Virus record (IMG/VR): IMGVR_UViG_3300048924_000032
Span: 1-25,429 of that record
Length of the DNA: 25,429 nt
Strand: one strand, 5' to 3'
Origin: a virus
Both the position numbers and the translations under genes were made by a program. Positions 1 to 7,470 of this stretch are shown here, piece by piece. How positions within the stretch are numbered: position 1 is the stretch's first letter; each line of letters starts with the position of its first letter. Below the pieces are notes generated by a model. That model was given only the letters and a program-made list of their open reading frames with translations. It was not told where the DNA came from and made no database searches.

Positions 1-48
1 TCGATAGTAATTATTTTCTACGAAATGGGAATTATCTAGAAAACATAC

Positions 49-76
49 TTTACAAAGTGGCGATATTTGTTTAATC
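49..76 (+). promoter_or_regulatory. weak candidate late promoter
   Basis: TTTACA at 49-54 and TTTAAT (70-75) or TTAATC (71-76) resemble sigma70 -35 and -10 boxes, but the spacing is only 15-16 nt. A start near 82 would place the terminator at 111-139 immediately downstream, the arrangement expected of a Q-dependent late promoter. The stretch could equally be the end of an upstream gene, since frame 3 is open from 3 to a TAA at 72-74. Confidence 0.25.
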
Positions 77-110
77 TGAAACCAATGATGGAGTAGTGCA
101 GTCATTCGAT

Positions 111-139
111 AGCCCTGAGTTAATAGCTCGGGGCTTTTT
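111..139 (+). terminator. intrinsic terminator upstream of the late leader
   Basis: AGCCCTGAG (111-119) pairs with CTCGGGGCT (127-135) through nine pairs including one wobble. The loop is seven bases and a T-run ends at 139. It lies upstream of the lysis and structural genes. It could be a tR'-like terminator overridden by an antiterminator, or simply the end of the gene to the left. Confidence 0.8.
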
Positions 140-146
140 GCATTTG

Positions 147-509
147 CACAACAGGTAAGAGCATTGAGAACCGCCGAGACTGCCACGAAAGTCGTAAGTC
201 CGTGCAAACGTCATGCAGTGCTCTTTCCGTTGTGGTGAATGCGCAGGCTGATGCGCTAGAGACGGCACCCCCTTAATGAGGACTGCGCTATCTCTGGAGA
301 AAAGTCTTGGGGCACACGATGCCAGAGAAAGCTGGAGTTCAGCGCCAGCCATCACACACCTAACCTGCTACCTCAGGCAATCGGTCGAAAGACGCCGGAT
401 AAACGTAACCGGCCTTAATCGCACGACCTTTCTGAAAGCGTCCTATCACCAATCACCAGAACACATCCAGATACCCTTGCACATTCGTGGCGACGGGGTA
501 GGACGTTTT
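147..509 (+). ncRNA. candidate structured late-leader RNA
   Basis: This stretch holds no convincing gene but is dense in nested inverted repeats. A long helix joins 147-152 plus 157-166 to 216-225 plus 229-234. Further helices are 241-245/252-256, 291-297/322-328, 331-335/345-349, 364-367/374-377, 384-386/391-393 capped by a GAAA tetraloop, and 394-398/409-413. A 13-pair helix of 435-447 with 497-509 encloses 49 nt and ends in TTTT. The order suggests one multidomain RNA in the untranslated leader of the late transcript. I do not recognise an RNA family, and strand and ends are inferred. Confidence 0.38.
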
Positions 510-518
510 ACATAAATG

Positions 519-541
519 AAAAACCCAGCACTATGGCTGGG
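519..541 (-). terminator. hairpin with T-run on the minus strand
   Basis: CCCAGC (524-529) and GCTGGG (536-541) form a six-pair hairpin with a six-base loop. Read on the minus strand it is followed by five Ts (complement of 519-523). It would stop antisense transcription entering the leader. On the plus strand it is followed only by CTT. Confidence 0.4.
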
Positions 542-558
542 CTTCGTGAAGATGGGTG

Positions 559-586
559 GCAAGAGACTGCTCGAACAGCCTCTTGC
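559..586 (+). repeat. strong hairpin in the leader before the holin
   Basis: GCAAGAG (559-565) pairs with CTCTTGC (580-586), then a single A/C mismatch, then CTG with CAG, closing a six-base loop. It is not followed by a U-run, so it is more likely an RNA structural element than a terminator. A 9-nt direct repeat, ACCACGTTA, lies further on at 618-626 and 661-669. Nothing else recognisable lies between here and the holin start. Confidence 0.4.
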
Positions 587-708
587 CTGATTTGCTCATG
601 CCTTTAGTCACGAACAAACCACGTTACCGCAAAATGTATCCTGGATTTGTTCACTCAACAACCACGTTAAATCCTATTTTGAACAGATCCCCGCATCAGG
701 GGGTGGAA

Positions 709-1035
709 ATGCACAAGATGCCATATAAAAGCGATCCGAACCTCTGGTCGATCCTCATCGCTTTCGGCATGACCCTAGTCGGCGCAATAGCCAGTTACTC
801 CTTCAAAGTCCTCAACGGTGAAGCGTTCAGTTGGAGGACTATGTGCCTACAGCTCATCGTGTCGATATTTGCGGGCCTCCTCATGATTATGATCGCTATT
901 CACTATGGCTGGCCTCAAGAGGTCACCGGAGGTGTGTGCGGCATGGCGGGGTGGTCAGGTTCTTCCCTAATTAAAGCCCTTGAAGGTAGATTCCTGAACA
1001 AGGCGTCTGGAGTTGTCGATGAAGATAAGCAGTAA
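709..1035 (+). CDS. holin (LydA-like phage holin)
   Basis: A 108-residue membrane protein starting the lysis cassette. After a short polar N-terminus with the M-P-x-K-x-D pattern common in this group there are three hydrophobic stretches, at about residues 13-35, 44-66 and 70-90, and a charged C-terminal tail. Such holins accumulate in the inner membrane and open it at a set time so that endolysin reaches the murein. ATG 709 follows a GGGGTGG Shine-Dalgarno-like run. GTG 703 and ATG 718 are alternatives. The open frame extends back to 556, but that part is not protein-like and lies in the structured leader. The endolysin gene overlaps its end. Confidence 0.85.
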   Translation: MHKMPYKSDPNLWSILIAFGMTLVGAIASYSFKVLNGEAFSWRTMCLQLIVSIFAGLLMIMIAIHYGWPQEVTGGVCGMAGWSGSSLIKALEGRFLNKASGVVDEDKQ

Positions 1036-1477
1036 TCTGCAAGCATTCCTCGACATGCTTGCCTGGTCTGAAGGTACTAGCCGGATCAAAGGTAGTGATA
1101 ATGGCTACAACGTTATCGTAGGGGGCGAATTATTTACCGGATACGCCGACCATCCTCGCAAACTGGTTACGCTGCCAAATCTCGGAATCAAATCTACAGC
1201 TGCAGGCCGATACCAGTTGCTTTCGCGTTACTACGATGCATACAAGAAGCAGCTAGGCCTAAAGGACTTCTCTCCTGGCAGTCAAGATGCAATCGCCATC
1301 CAGCAGATAAAAGAGCGCAAGGCTTTGCCTGACATTGAGTCTGGAGACATTAAATCAGCAATTACAAAGTGCTCTAACATTTGGGCGTCGCTTCCAGGTG
1401 CAGGTTATGGTCAGCATGAACATAAAGTTGATGAGCTGATAAATAAGTACATCTCATATGGAGGTGCGCTTAAGTGA
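1019..1477 (+). CDS. endolysin, lambda R-type lytic transglycosylase
   Basis: A 152-residue murein-degrading enzyme close to lambda gpR (GH104 fold). It shares the blocks AFLDMLAWSEGT, VIVGGELFTGYADHPRKLV, AAGRYQLLSRYYDAYKKQLG and NIWASLPGAGYGQ. Glu18 in WSEGT corresponds to the catalytic glutamate of lambda R. There is no signal or anchor sequence, so export depends on the holin. ATG 1019 is preferred because GGAG at 1009-1012 lies six bases before it; TTG 1013 is the alternative. It overlaps the holin gene by 17 bases and the Rz gene by 4. Confidence 0.95.
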   Translation: MKISSNLQAFLDMLAWSEGTSRIKGSDNGYNVIVGGELFTGYADHPRKLVTLPNLGIKSTAAGRYQLLSRYYDAYKKQLGLKDFSPGSQDAIAIQQIKERKALPDIESGDIKSAITKCSNIWASLPGAGYGQHEHKVDELINKYISYGGALK

Positions 1478-1887
1478 ATATGACCATCATTAAAAACCTA
1501 ATCCCATTTGTTTTCGCTGCAATTATCATCGGCTTTATCGTGAAGCTTGGAGCTGATAACCGTCAGTTGCGCATCAGTAACGCCTCCCTGACAGCAGAGT
1601 CAAAGCAACTCAACGTCAAGAATAACGATTTGGCTACAACCCTGCAGAACCTGACCGATGCTGTCACCGACATGAACAAGTTGGTAGATAAAGAAGCAAA
1701 GCGCCGGGCAGCGGCTGAAATGAAATCACAGAAATTGCAGGAAGAGGTGAAAGATGCGCTTAAAGACAACAAGTGCTCTATCGAGCTTATTCCTGATTCT
1801 GTCATTGAGCAGTTGCGCAGACAGGCAGACTCAATACGAAGTGGTAAAGACACCGAAGGTTCCAATTCCGGCAAACCTTCTCGCTGA
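1474..1887 (+). CDS. Rz: i-spanin (Rz), inner-membrane spanin subunit
   Basis: A 137-residue protein with one N-terminal transmembrane helix (about residues 8-26), then a long Lys/Glu/Gln-rich helical region likely to form a coiled coil in the periplasm. With Rz1 it would bridge inner and outer membranes and fuse them in the last step of lysis. The start is GTG 1474, nine bases after GGAGG at 1460-1464 and overlapping the endolysin stop as GTGA; ATG 1480 is also possible. Rz1 begins inside it in another frame. Sequence is not lambda-like beyond topology, so the call rests on topology, position and the nested lipoprotein. Confidence 0.9.
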   Translation: MNMTIIKNLIPFVFAAIIIGFIVKLGADNRQLRISNASLTAESKQLNVKNNDLATTLQNLTDAVTDMNKLVDKEAKRRAAAEMKSQKLQEEVKDALKDNKCSIELIPDSVIEQLRRQADSIRSGKDTEGSNSGKPSR

Positions 1888-2044
1888 TTGCTTCATCCCC
1901 GCCATAAAAACAGACATGACATTCGGCGACAGCGTACAACTCAACGTTGCGCTTCTTGATGCTATTGATGCGTGTAACGGACAGGTGAGAACCATTCGTG
2001 AAATAGAATCCTCCCGACAAGGACAGATTGCTCAACCCCAATAA
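1754..2044 (+). CDS. Rz1: o-spanin (Rz1), outer-membrane lipoprotein
   Basis: A 96-residue protein that starts inside Rz in a different frame and runs 157 bases past its stop, the overlapping rather than fully embedded spanin layout. It has a lipoprotein signal: positively charged start, hydrophobic core, and lipobox L-S-S-C with Cys21 as the lipidated residue, followed by Ala at +2, which allows outer-membrane sorting. The mature part contains the short proline-bearing segment typical of o-spanins (TPKVPIPANLL). It is expected to pair with the C-terminus of Rz across the periplasm. Confidence 0.9.
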   Translation: MRLKTTSALSSLFLILSLSSCADRQTQYEVVKTPKVPIPANLLADCFIPAIKTDMTFGDSVQLNVALLDAIDACNGQVRTIREIESSRQGQIAQPQ

Positions 2045-2132
2045 GGTGGTGGTCACAATCTTGCTGACGGGTAAGCCGTAAGTAACCAATCACTACTGAG
2101 AAGCAGGGAAACCGTTGCGCTAAGGAGAGAGT

Positions 2133-2636
2133 ATGTCGCTTTATCCATTTGGTAGTGTGCCGGGGCCTCAAGGCGTACCAGGTCCGGCGTCATCAACAAG
2201 GCAGAAATCAGAATGCTACTTTTCAGGACTCAGCCTGGTAATCCCAACAACACCAACCAATCTGATTAACCTGATTAAAGCTCTCTCGCATACAGGCAAC
2301 CTGTCTCCGTTCTTCAACACGACAACAAACAAGTTCAACGTCTTCAACGTGAATGCCACCTGTACGTTCAAGGTGAACGTTATTGGCGCATGGAGCGGAT
2401 CCTCTACCAACCGCAGCATGACCATCGACTTCCCACAGACGAACGGCAACACGCTGAGTAAAACGCGTGATGCTCAGGTAACGGTGGATGCGTTGTCATT
2501 CCCGACATTCTTTAGCGTAGACAAAGACGGCAACCTGGCGACTAACGGCAGTGACATCACAATCGTATCGAACGGCGCGACATTCACTGCCACAGCGATT
2601 CTTCTCGTAGCTGAACAGATGGTTCCTAACCCTTAA
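2133..2636 (+). CDS. putative capsid decoration or fibre protein with collagen-like N-terminus
   Basis: I do not recognise a family. The 167-residue product has a short collagen-like segment near the N-terminus (GSVPGPQGVPGPASS, residues 7-21) followed by about 140 residues rich in Thr, Ser, Asn and beta-branched residues, suggesting a beta-sandwich that trimerises. There is no signal peptide. AAGGAG at 2121-2126 sits six bases before ATG. It leads a run of four small, closely spaced genes between lysis and terminase. A capsid-surface or fibre role is inferred from composition and from the head-fibre-like gene two positions on. Confidence 0.55.
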   Translation: MSLYPFGSVPGPQGVPGPASSTRQKSECYFSGLSLVIPTTPTNLINLIKALSHTGNLSPFFNTTTNKFNVFNVNATCTFKVNVIGAWSGSSTNRSMTIDFPQTNGNTLSKTRDAQVTVDALSFPTFFSVDKDGNLATNGSDITIVSNGATFTATAILLVAEQMVPNP

Positions 2637-2644
2637 GGTAAAAC

Positions 2645-2893
2645 ATGCAATTACTAAACGTACCCGCACCTAAAGGCGTGTGGACTCAGGTCTATGATGG
2701 GACCGCAGAAGCAACTATCTCTATTTCCGGTACTGAGGCTTATATCTGCCAGTCAACATCTGCACCGGGAAATCTGATTGGCCTCCCATTCAGCGGATCT
2801 TCTTTGACTCAGTACATTTATCACGCCTCTTCTGGCACCCCTGTATACGTCAAGCCACTTAACGCTGACGCAATCATTATCGTTAACGCATAG
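2645..2893 (+). CDS. small beta-rich virion-associated protein, unknown
   Basis: An 82-residue protein of no family I can name. It is rich in Thr, Ser, Val, Ile and Gly, with short alternating hydrophobic segments (for example EATISISGTEAYIC and TPVYVKPLNADAIIIVNA), consistent with a small beta-barrel. It begins 9 bases after the preceding stop and ends 9 bases before the next start, in a tight plus-strand cluster. Composition resembles phage surface proteins such as decoration domains. A structural role is an inference from neighbours only. Confidence 0.55.
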   Translation: MQLLNVPAPKGVWTQVYDGTAEATISISGTEAYICQSTSAPGNLIGLPFSGSSLTQYIYHASSGTPVYVKPLNADAIIIVNA

Positions 2894-2901
2894 GTGAAAT
2901 C

Positions 2902-3105
2902 ATGCCAGCAATCGTAGTCGCTCAGTCGGGCGAAGCAGTAAGCGTAGCAAAAGCATCAGAAACCCCAGTGGCAGCAACTACCTCCACTGCAGGAACAGTT
3001 AAGCAGATGACATTCACTGCTCAGTTAACAGCAGCGCCTACTCAGGCCGATTTCAACTCACTGCTGACCAAGCTGATCGCCGCAGGTCACATGGCATCAA
3101 GCTGA
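2902..3105 (+). CDS. head fibre-like protein
   Basis: A 67-residue protein whose centre and C-terminus resemble the head-fibre family (Pfam Phage_head_fibre): an Ala/Thr-rich N-terminal half, the segment STAGTVKQ, and a C-terminal helix TQADFNSLLTKLIAAGHMA that in such proteins supports trimerisation. It would decorate the capsid. It is much shorter than phi29-type head fibres and may keep only the trimer-forming end, perhaps acting with the proteins encoded by the two genes before it. The start follows GGTGAAATC. Confidence 0.6.
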   Translation: MPAIVVAQSGEAVSVAKASETPVAATTSTAGTVKQMTFTAQLTAAPTQADFNSLLTKLIAAGHMASS

Positions 3106-3113
3106 GGTGAGAA

Positions 3114-3299
3114 ATGGCGAAAATTAATAAATTCCTGATTTCAGTTCACCAGGATGGCTTCAGTTGGGAAAACTTTGAGTCGAAGGTTGATCCGGTGATT
3201 AAAGATGGGTTTCTGACAGTGAAGCTCACAAATGGCATACGCAGCTATAACCTGCAGAAGGTCAATCAGTACACAGTCCAATACGAAACTGAAGAGTAA
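3114..3299 (+). CDS. hypothetical protein
   Basis: A 61-residue, lysine-rich protein with no family I recognise. It has one aromatic segment (QDGFSWENFESKVDPVI) and a C-terminal beta-like stretch, with no membrane helix or signal peptide. It sits nine bases after the head fibre-like gene, behind a GAGGTGAGAA ribosome site, and six bases before the small terminase gene. It is real on the strength of spacing, ribosome site and coding composition. No role can be assigned. Confidence 0.55.
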   Translation: MAKINKFLISVHQDGFSWENFESKVDPVIKDGFLTVKLTNGIRSYNLQKVNQYTVQYETEE

Positions 3300-3304
3300 T
3301 TAAT

Positions 3305-3907
3305 ATGGCAACTCCGGATTGGGAGGCCATCGAGTCGGCTTACCGTGCCGGGGTGTTGAGCCTCAGAGAGATAGCATCGCAGCATGGCATAAGTGAAGGT
3401 GCCATACGTAAGCGTGCAAAGAGAGATGACTGGTCAAGAGACATCTCTGCAAAAGTCAAAGAAAGAGCAGATGATCTGGTACGCAAGGCAGAGGTACGCA
3501 AGCAGGTACGCGCTGAATCAGCGCTCTCTGAACGCGTACTGATAGAGTCAACTGCCGAAGCTATTGCCAATGTCAGGATGGAACATCGCGGAGATATCAG
3601 AAGGGCAAGAGAGTTAGCAAATCTGCTGTTTGAAGAGCTGTCTGTCGATTGTACTGATATTGAGATGATGAAAAAGCTTGGCGAGTTTATGTTCGACCCT
3701 GATGAGAAGACGGGTCGTGACAAGCTTAATGAGATTTACCAAAAGACAATCAGTCTGCCTTCACGTGTCAAATCCATGAAAGACCTTAGCGACACCCTCA
3801 AGACATTAATCGGCCTTGAGCGTGAGGCTTACAGCATCAAAGAGGATGAGCCTTCAAGCGTCAACAAAGGAACCAGCCTCAATGACTTCTACAACACCAA
3901 CTCTTAA
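3305..3907 (+). CDS. terS: terminase small subunit
   Basis: A 200-residue protein with an N-terminal helix-turn-helix (about residues 5-45, including LSLREIASQHGISEGAIRKR), then charged helices likely to form the oligomerisation core, and an acidic Ser/Asn-rich C-terminal tail of the kind that contacts the large subunit. It would recognise the packaging site and load TerL. It directly precedes the large terminase gene and overlaps it by 26 bases, the standard order. It belongs among the longer terminase small subunits with an HTH followed by a helical domain. Confidence 0.85.
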   Translation: MATPDWEAIESAYRAGVLSLREIASQHGISEGAIRKRAKRDDWSRDISAKVKERADDLVRKAEVRKQVRAESALSERVLIESTAEAIANVRMEHRGDIRRARELANLLFEELSVDCTDIEMMKKLGEFMFDPDEKTGRDKLNEIYQKTISLPSRVKSMKDLSDTLKTLIGLEREAYSIKEDEPSSVNKGTSLNDFYNTNS

Positions 3908-5255
3908 CCCGGTATTGAGAGACTTCTGGACTACGCAATCACGAAACAAGATTTTGTACGGTGGCCGGGCAAGCTCTAAGTCATGGGATGCAGCAGGTTT
4001 TGCCATCTATCTGGCAAACAATTACAAGCTGCGATTCCTTTGTGCTCGTCAGATACAAAACAAGATCGCCGAGTCGGTCTACGCGCTGCTTAAGATTCAG
4101 ATTGAGCGATTTGGCCTGCAGTCCCGTTTCCGCGTGCTGAAGGACAAGATAGTCAATCGCGTTACCGGAACGGAGTTCATCTTCTACGGGCTGAAGAACA
4201 GCGTTGATGAGATTAAGTCGCTTGAGAGTATCGACGTGCTCTGGCTGGAAGAGGCTCACGCACTGACTGAAGATCAATGGGAGATACTGGAGCCAACTAT
4301 TCGTAAAGAAGGCTCTGAGTGCTGGTTTATCTTCAACCCCAACCTCTACACCGATTTCGTGTATCAGAACTTCATCGTAAACCCGCCGCCGAGAACGCTG
4401 GTTCGCAAAATTAACTTTGATGAGAATCCTTTCTTATCGAAGACCATGCTTGAAGTCATTGACGCGGCAAAAGAGCGAGACGAAGAGGCATTTGAGCATG
4501 TCTATCTTGGTGTGCCACGTTCCGATGATGATGCGACGGTAATTAAACGCTCCTGGATAGAGGCATCAATCGATGCACACATAAAGCTTGGGTTCGAGCC
4601 AGAAGGCATGAAACGCATCGGGTTCGACGTTGCTGATGATGGTGAGGATAAGTGCGCAATGGTGTACGCGCATGGCTCTGTGGCGTTCTGGTGCGATGAA
4701 TGGTCAGCAAAAGAGGATGAGCTAAGCAAGTCATGCTCGCGCGTGTATGGCGAAGCGCTTAAGCGTGATGCTCACATTACCTATGACTCCATTGGCGTAG
4801 GCGCCTTTGCGGGCAGCAAGTTTGGCGAGATTAACGCAGAGCGTAAAACCAGAATCCAGTATGCGAAGTTCAACGCTGGCGATTCAGTGCATAACCCTGA
4901 AAAGCTCTACGTTGAGAAGATAACCAACAAGGATTACTTCTCGAACATCAAAGCTCAGTCCTGGTGGAGTCTTGCCGACCGGTTCAGAAACACATTCAAC
5001 GCCATTAAGCGCGGTGAGCCATTCAAACCAGAGAAGATGATCAGCATTTCCTCTGACATGCCCTATCTCGAAAAGCTTAAGACTGAACTCAGCACACCCA
5101 AGCGCGACTTTGACAACAACGGACGCGTAAAGGTTGAGAGCAAAAAAGACCTGGCTAAGCGTGAGATAAAGTCGCCAAACCTGTCAGATGCTTTCGTCAT
5201 GGCTTACGCACCAATTAACCGCTCACTTCTCGTTGGCAAAAACTCAGGCTGGTAA
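3882..5255 (+). CDS. terL: terminase large subunit (packaging ATPase and nuclease)
   Basis: A 457-residue packaging motor of the Terminase_3 type. The N-terminal ATPase has Walker A GGRASSKS (residues 27-34) and Walker B with catalytic acid DVLWLEE (118-124). The C-terminal RNase H-like nuclease begins at IGFDVADDGED, with Asp249 as the first metal ligand, then ITYDSIGVGA, and a late acidic residue in SDAFVMAYA. It cuts concatemers and pumps DNA through the portal. ATG 3882 is chosen over 3816 and 3846 because AAGGAA lies about nine bases upstream and the earlier residues read as TerS out of frame. The portal gene starts two bases after its stop. Confidence 0.95.
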   Translation: MTSTTPTLNPVLRDFWTTQSRNKILYGGRASSKSWDAAGFAIYLANNYKLRFLCARQIQNKIAESVYALLKIQIERFGLQSRFRVLKDKIVNRVTGTEFIFYGLKNSVDEIKSLESIDVLWLEEAHALTEDQWEILEPTIRKEGSECWFIFNPNLYTDFVYQNFIVNPPPRTLVRKINFDENPFLSKTMLEVIDAAKERDEEAFEHVYLGVPRSDDDATVIKRSWIEASIDAHIKLGFEPEGMKRIGFDVADDGEDKCAMVYAHGSVAFWCDEWSAKEDELSKSCSRVYGEALKRDAHITYDSIGVGAFAGSKFGEINAERKTRIQYAKFNAGDSVHNPEKLYVEKITNKDYFSNIKAQSWWSLADRFRNTFNAIKRGEPFKPEKMISISSDMPYLEKLKTELSTPKRDFDNNGRVKVESKKDLAKREIKSPNLSDAFVMAYAPINRSLLVGKNSGW

Positions 5256-5256
5256 C

Positions 5257-6744
5257 ATGTCAAAACGAAACACAAGCGCAGCACAGAAGCCGCGCAAGCT
5301 TGCTGTGGGCCAGTCATGGGCATCTGACAGCGAGTATCAAAAGCAAAAGATAGACAAGCACTTTGTTGGCTTGAAACATTCTGCGTATAAGCCACCAAAA
5401 GGCGTTGTGCCGGATACGGTAGTAGTGGGTGACAGCGTCGATTACAGCATGCTGAACAGCGTGTTTGTTTCGTCTGATTCTGTATTCATGGGCTATCCAT
5501 TGCTGGCTACCCTGGCGCAGAAATCAGAGAACCGCGTAGCCTGTGAGCAGTCTGTGAATGAGGTATTCCGCAAAGGCTTCAAAGTTAAGTCCAACGATAC
5601 CAAGAATGACCGCTCAGATATCATAGGCCAGCTTGAGGATGCATTTGAGAAGTATGCGGTAGAGAAACACCTTAAGCTGCTCGGATTCAACGCCGAGGCG
5701 TTTGGCAACTCATTCCTGTTCGTGAAAATGAAGGGTGATGAGAACGAGCGCGATAAAGAGCTGCTGCTTGACCCAACTAAGATTAAGAAAGGCGATCTGG
5801 AAGGGTTCCGCGTTATTGAGCCGATGTGGACCTATCCGCAGGCATACAACGCAATCGACCCCATCAGTCCTGAGTTCTTCGTGCCACAGCAATGGTATGT
5901 GATGGGGCGCATTGTTAGCGCCAGTCGCATGAAGTCTCTGGTGCTGTATTCGGTGCCGGACATGCTGAAGCCATCCTATAACTTTGGCGGCCTGTCTCTG
6001 ATTCAGATGATGCTTCCCTATGTAACGAACTGGGAGAGCGTGCGCGACGACATTCCGAGAATCATCACTTCTTTCAGGACATATATCTGGTCTACGGATA
6101 TGGAAACGTACCTGCAGGACCGCAATGAGTTCGACAAGCGTCTTGATACTCTGGTGTATGGGAAAGACAACCACGGAGTTCTGGCGATTGATAAGAGCCA
6201 GGAAACCCTGGAGCAGATGAACACATCGCTTTCAGGGCTTCAGGAACTACAGGCCGAGATGCTGAGGCTTATCTGCGTACCTTCTCGTCTTAGTGTCACA
6301 AGCCTTACAGGAAGCCAGCCAAGCGGCATGAACGCCAGTGGCGAGGGTGAGAGGGAATCACAGCACGAGAACATCTCCAACAAGCAGAAGAACAGCTATA
6401 AGCCGGTGCTTGACTGGGTGCTGAAAATCCTTTGTCTGAATGAGTTTGGGGAATTCTATGAAGATCTGTACATCGACTTCAATCCTCTGGATGAACTGAG
6501 CGACCTGGAAATTGCAGACATCAACAACAAGAAGGCTGACACCTACGTCAAGCTGATAGATGCTGAGGTCGTCACGCCTGAGCAGGTTTGCAAGGTGATC
6601 GCAGCCGATGATGATTCTGAGTTCAACGGCATTAAGTATGAGGTCGTGAGCATTTACCCTGAGGACGAGACTGATGAAGATAAAGACCCTTCGTCGGGTT
6701 CGATACAACGCGACGATAGCAAATCAATACGCGATGTCGCTTAA
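5257..6744 (+). CDS. portal protein (DUF1073 family)
   Basis: A 495-residue portal subunit, placed between terminase and minor head gene. Features of the DUF1073 portal family are visible in VFMGYPLLATLAQKSENR, the central wing/stem region, PSRLSVTSLTGSQPSG, and the late segment DLYIDFNPLDELSDLEIADI. The dodecameric ring would form the DNA channel and head-tail vertex. Residues 57-60 read VGDS, a motif repeated in the protease/scaffold and capsid proteins (see findings). Some databases name this domain after the anti-CBASS protein Acb1, but length and context here indicate a portal. ATG 5257 is used; the open frame back to 5188 overlaps TerL. Confidence 0.9.
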   Translation: MSKRNTSAAQKPRKLAVGQSWASDSEYQKQKIDKHFVGLKHSAYKPPKGVVPDTVVVGDSVDYSMLNSVFVSSDSVFMGYPLLATLAQKSENRVACEQSVNEVFRKGFKVKSNDTKNDRSDIIGQLEDAFEKYAVEKHLKLLGFNAEAFGNSFLFVKMKGDENERDKELLLDPTKIKKGDLEGFRVIEPMWTYPQAYNAIDPISPEFFVPQQWYVMGRIVSASRMKSLVLYSVPDMLKPSYNFGGLSLIQMMLPYVTNWESVRDDIPRIITSFRTYIWSTDMETYLQDRNEFDKRLDTLVYGKDNHGVLAIDKSQETLEQMNTSLSGLQELQAEMLRLICVPSRLSVTSLTGSQPSGMNASGEGERESQHENISNKQKNSYKPVLDWVLKILCLNEFGEFYEDLYIDFNPLDELSDLEIADINNKKADTYVKLIDAEVVTPEQVCKVIAADDDSEFNGIKYEVVSIYPEDETDEDKDPSSGSIQRDDSKSIRDVA

Positions 6745-7441
6745 AGGCCTCATATCGGAAATGGTCAAGAGTGCTGACTACTGGGCTCGTGCTCAGTACA
6801 ACGCACATCAGTCAGGCGAGCGAGGAATGAATGATATCGCCGACCGACTGATTGACCTCAGGGAGAGATGGGTTACCACGTTCTCAGATGCGGCTGTAAC
6901 AATAGCTCCTAAGTTTGTGAATGCAGTAGACAGCACAGCGACAAAATCACTCAAACGCTCAATCGGTGAAAAAGACCTGCCAAAGGTTAAGTTCACAATG
7001 ACGCCTGAGATGAAGCAGGCTGTTGATGGCATCGTTGCAGAAAACGTCAACCTGATAAAATCCATCCCTGAGAAGTACTTCACACAGGTGCAGACAATCA
7101 CTCTCCAGTCGATTACGCGAGGACGTGACCTGCAGTACATGACCGAAGAGCTGCAGAAACAATTCGGCGTGACGAGGCGCAGGGCAGAGCGCATTGCCAT
7201 CGACCAGAACAACAAGGCTACAGCTGAGTTAGCAAAGGTCAGGCAACAATCTTTGGGTATCACCAAAGGTATCTGGATACATTCAGGTGGTGGCAGTCAT
7301 CCAAGGCCGAAGCATGTAAAGGCAAACGGTCAGGAGTTCGACCTGGATAAAGGATTGCCGGTTGGTGATAACGGCGAATACGTGCTGCCGGGGCAAGAGA
7401 TAAATTGCGGTTGCAGCTGGAAGCCGGTGCTTCCGTTCTAA
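6674..7441 (+). CDS. minor head protein, Mu F / SPP1 gp7 type
   Basis: A 255-residue head morphogenesis protein. The C-terminal half has the Phage_Mu_F pattern: RRRAERIAIDQNNKATAELAK, an IHSGGGSHPRPKHV segment and a final PGQEINCGCSWKPVLPF with closely spaced cysteines and histidines that may bind metal. Family members sit inside the head near the portal and aid assembly or DNA ejection. The start codon lies 71 bases inside the portal gene, an unusually long overlap that implies coupled translation. An intrinsic terminator follows seven bases after the stop codon. Confidence 0.85.
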   Translation: MKIKTLRRVRYNATIANQYAMSLKGLISEMVKSADYWARAQYNAHQSGERGMNDIADRLIDLRERWVTTFSDAAVTIAPKFVNAVDSTATKSLKRSIGEKDLPKVKFTMTPEMKQAVDGIVAENVNLIKSIPEKYFTQVQTITLQSITRGRDLQYMTEELQKQFGVTRRRAERIAIDQNNKATAELAKVRQQSLGITKGIWIHSGGGSHPRPKHVKANGQEFDLDKGLPVGDNGEYVLPGQEINCGCSWKPVLPF

Positions 7442-7447
7442 AACAAC

Positions 7448-7470
7448 AGGTCGCTTAGGCGGCCTTTTTT
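7448..7470 (+). terminator. intrinsic terminator inside the head operon
   Basis: AGGTCGC (7448-7454) pairs with GCGGCCT (7459-7465) around a four-base loop, with six Ts at 7465-7470. It separates the portal and minor-head block from the protease, scaffold and capsid block. No promoter is obvious after it, so late transcription must read through, which fits antitermination. Confidence 0.85.

Noticed and set aside
71-355. 94-residue minus-strand ORF in the leader
   Set aside because: It overlaps a terminator and the nested inverted repeats, lacks a ribosome site and has an unnatural composition with no domain.
276-515. 79-residue plus-strand ORF in the leader
   Set aside because: It covers several RNA helices, has no ribosome site of quality, and its sequence does not look protein-like.
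556-708. 51-residue N-terminal extension of the holin
   Set aside because: It contains the 559-586 hairpin and non-protein-like sequence; the holin pattern begins at 709.
3816-3881. 22-residue extension of the large terminase
   Set aside because: This part is the TerS coding sequence read in another frame, and a ribosome site supports ATG 3882.
5188-5256. 23-residue extension of the portal protein
   Set aside because: It is TerL sequence in another frame; the portal begins cleanly at 5257.
5710-6174. 154-residue minus-strand ORF inside the portal gene
   Set aside because: It is a shadow of the portal frame, with His/Arg-rich low-quality composition and no ribosome site.
5257-6744. Anti-CBASS protein Acb1 reading of the DUF1073 domain
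   Set aside because: The database name is shared, but the length, portal-type segments and the position between terminase and minor head protein indicate a portal.
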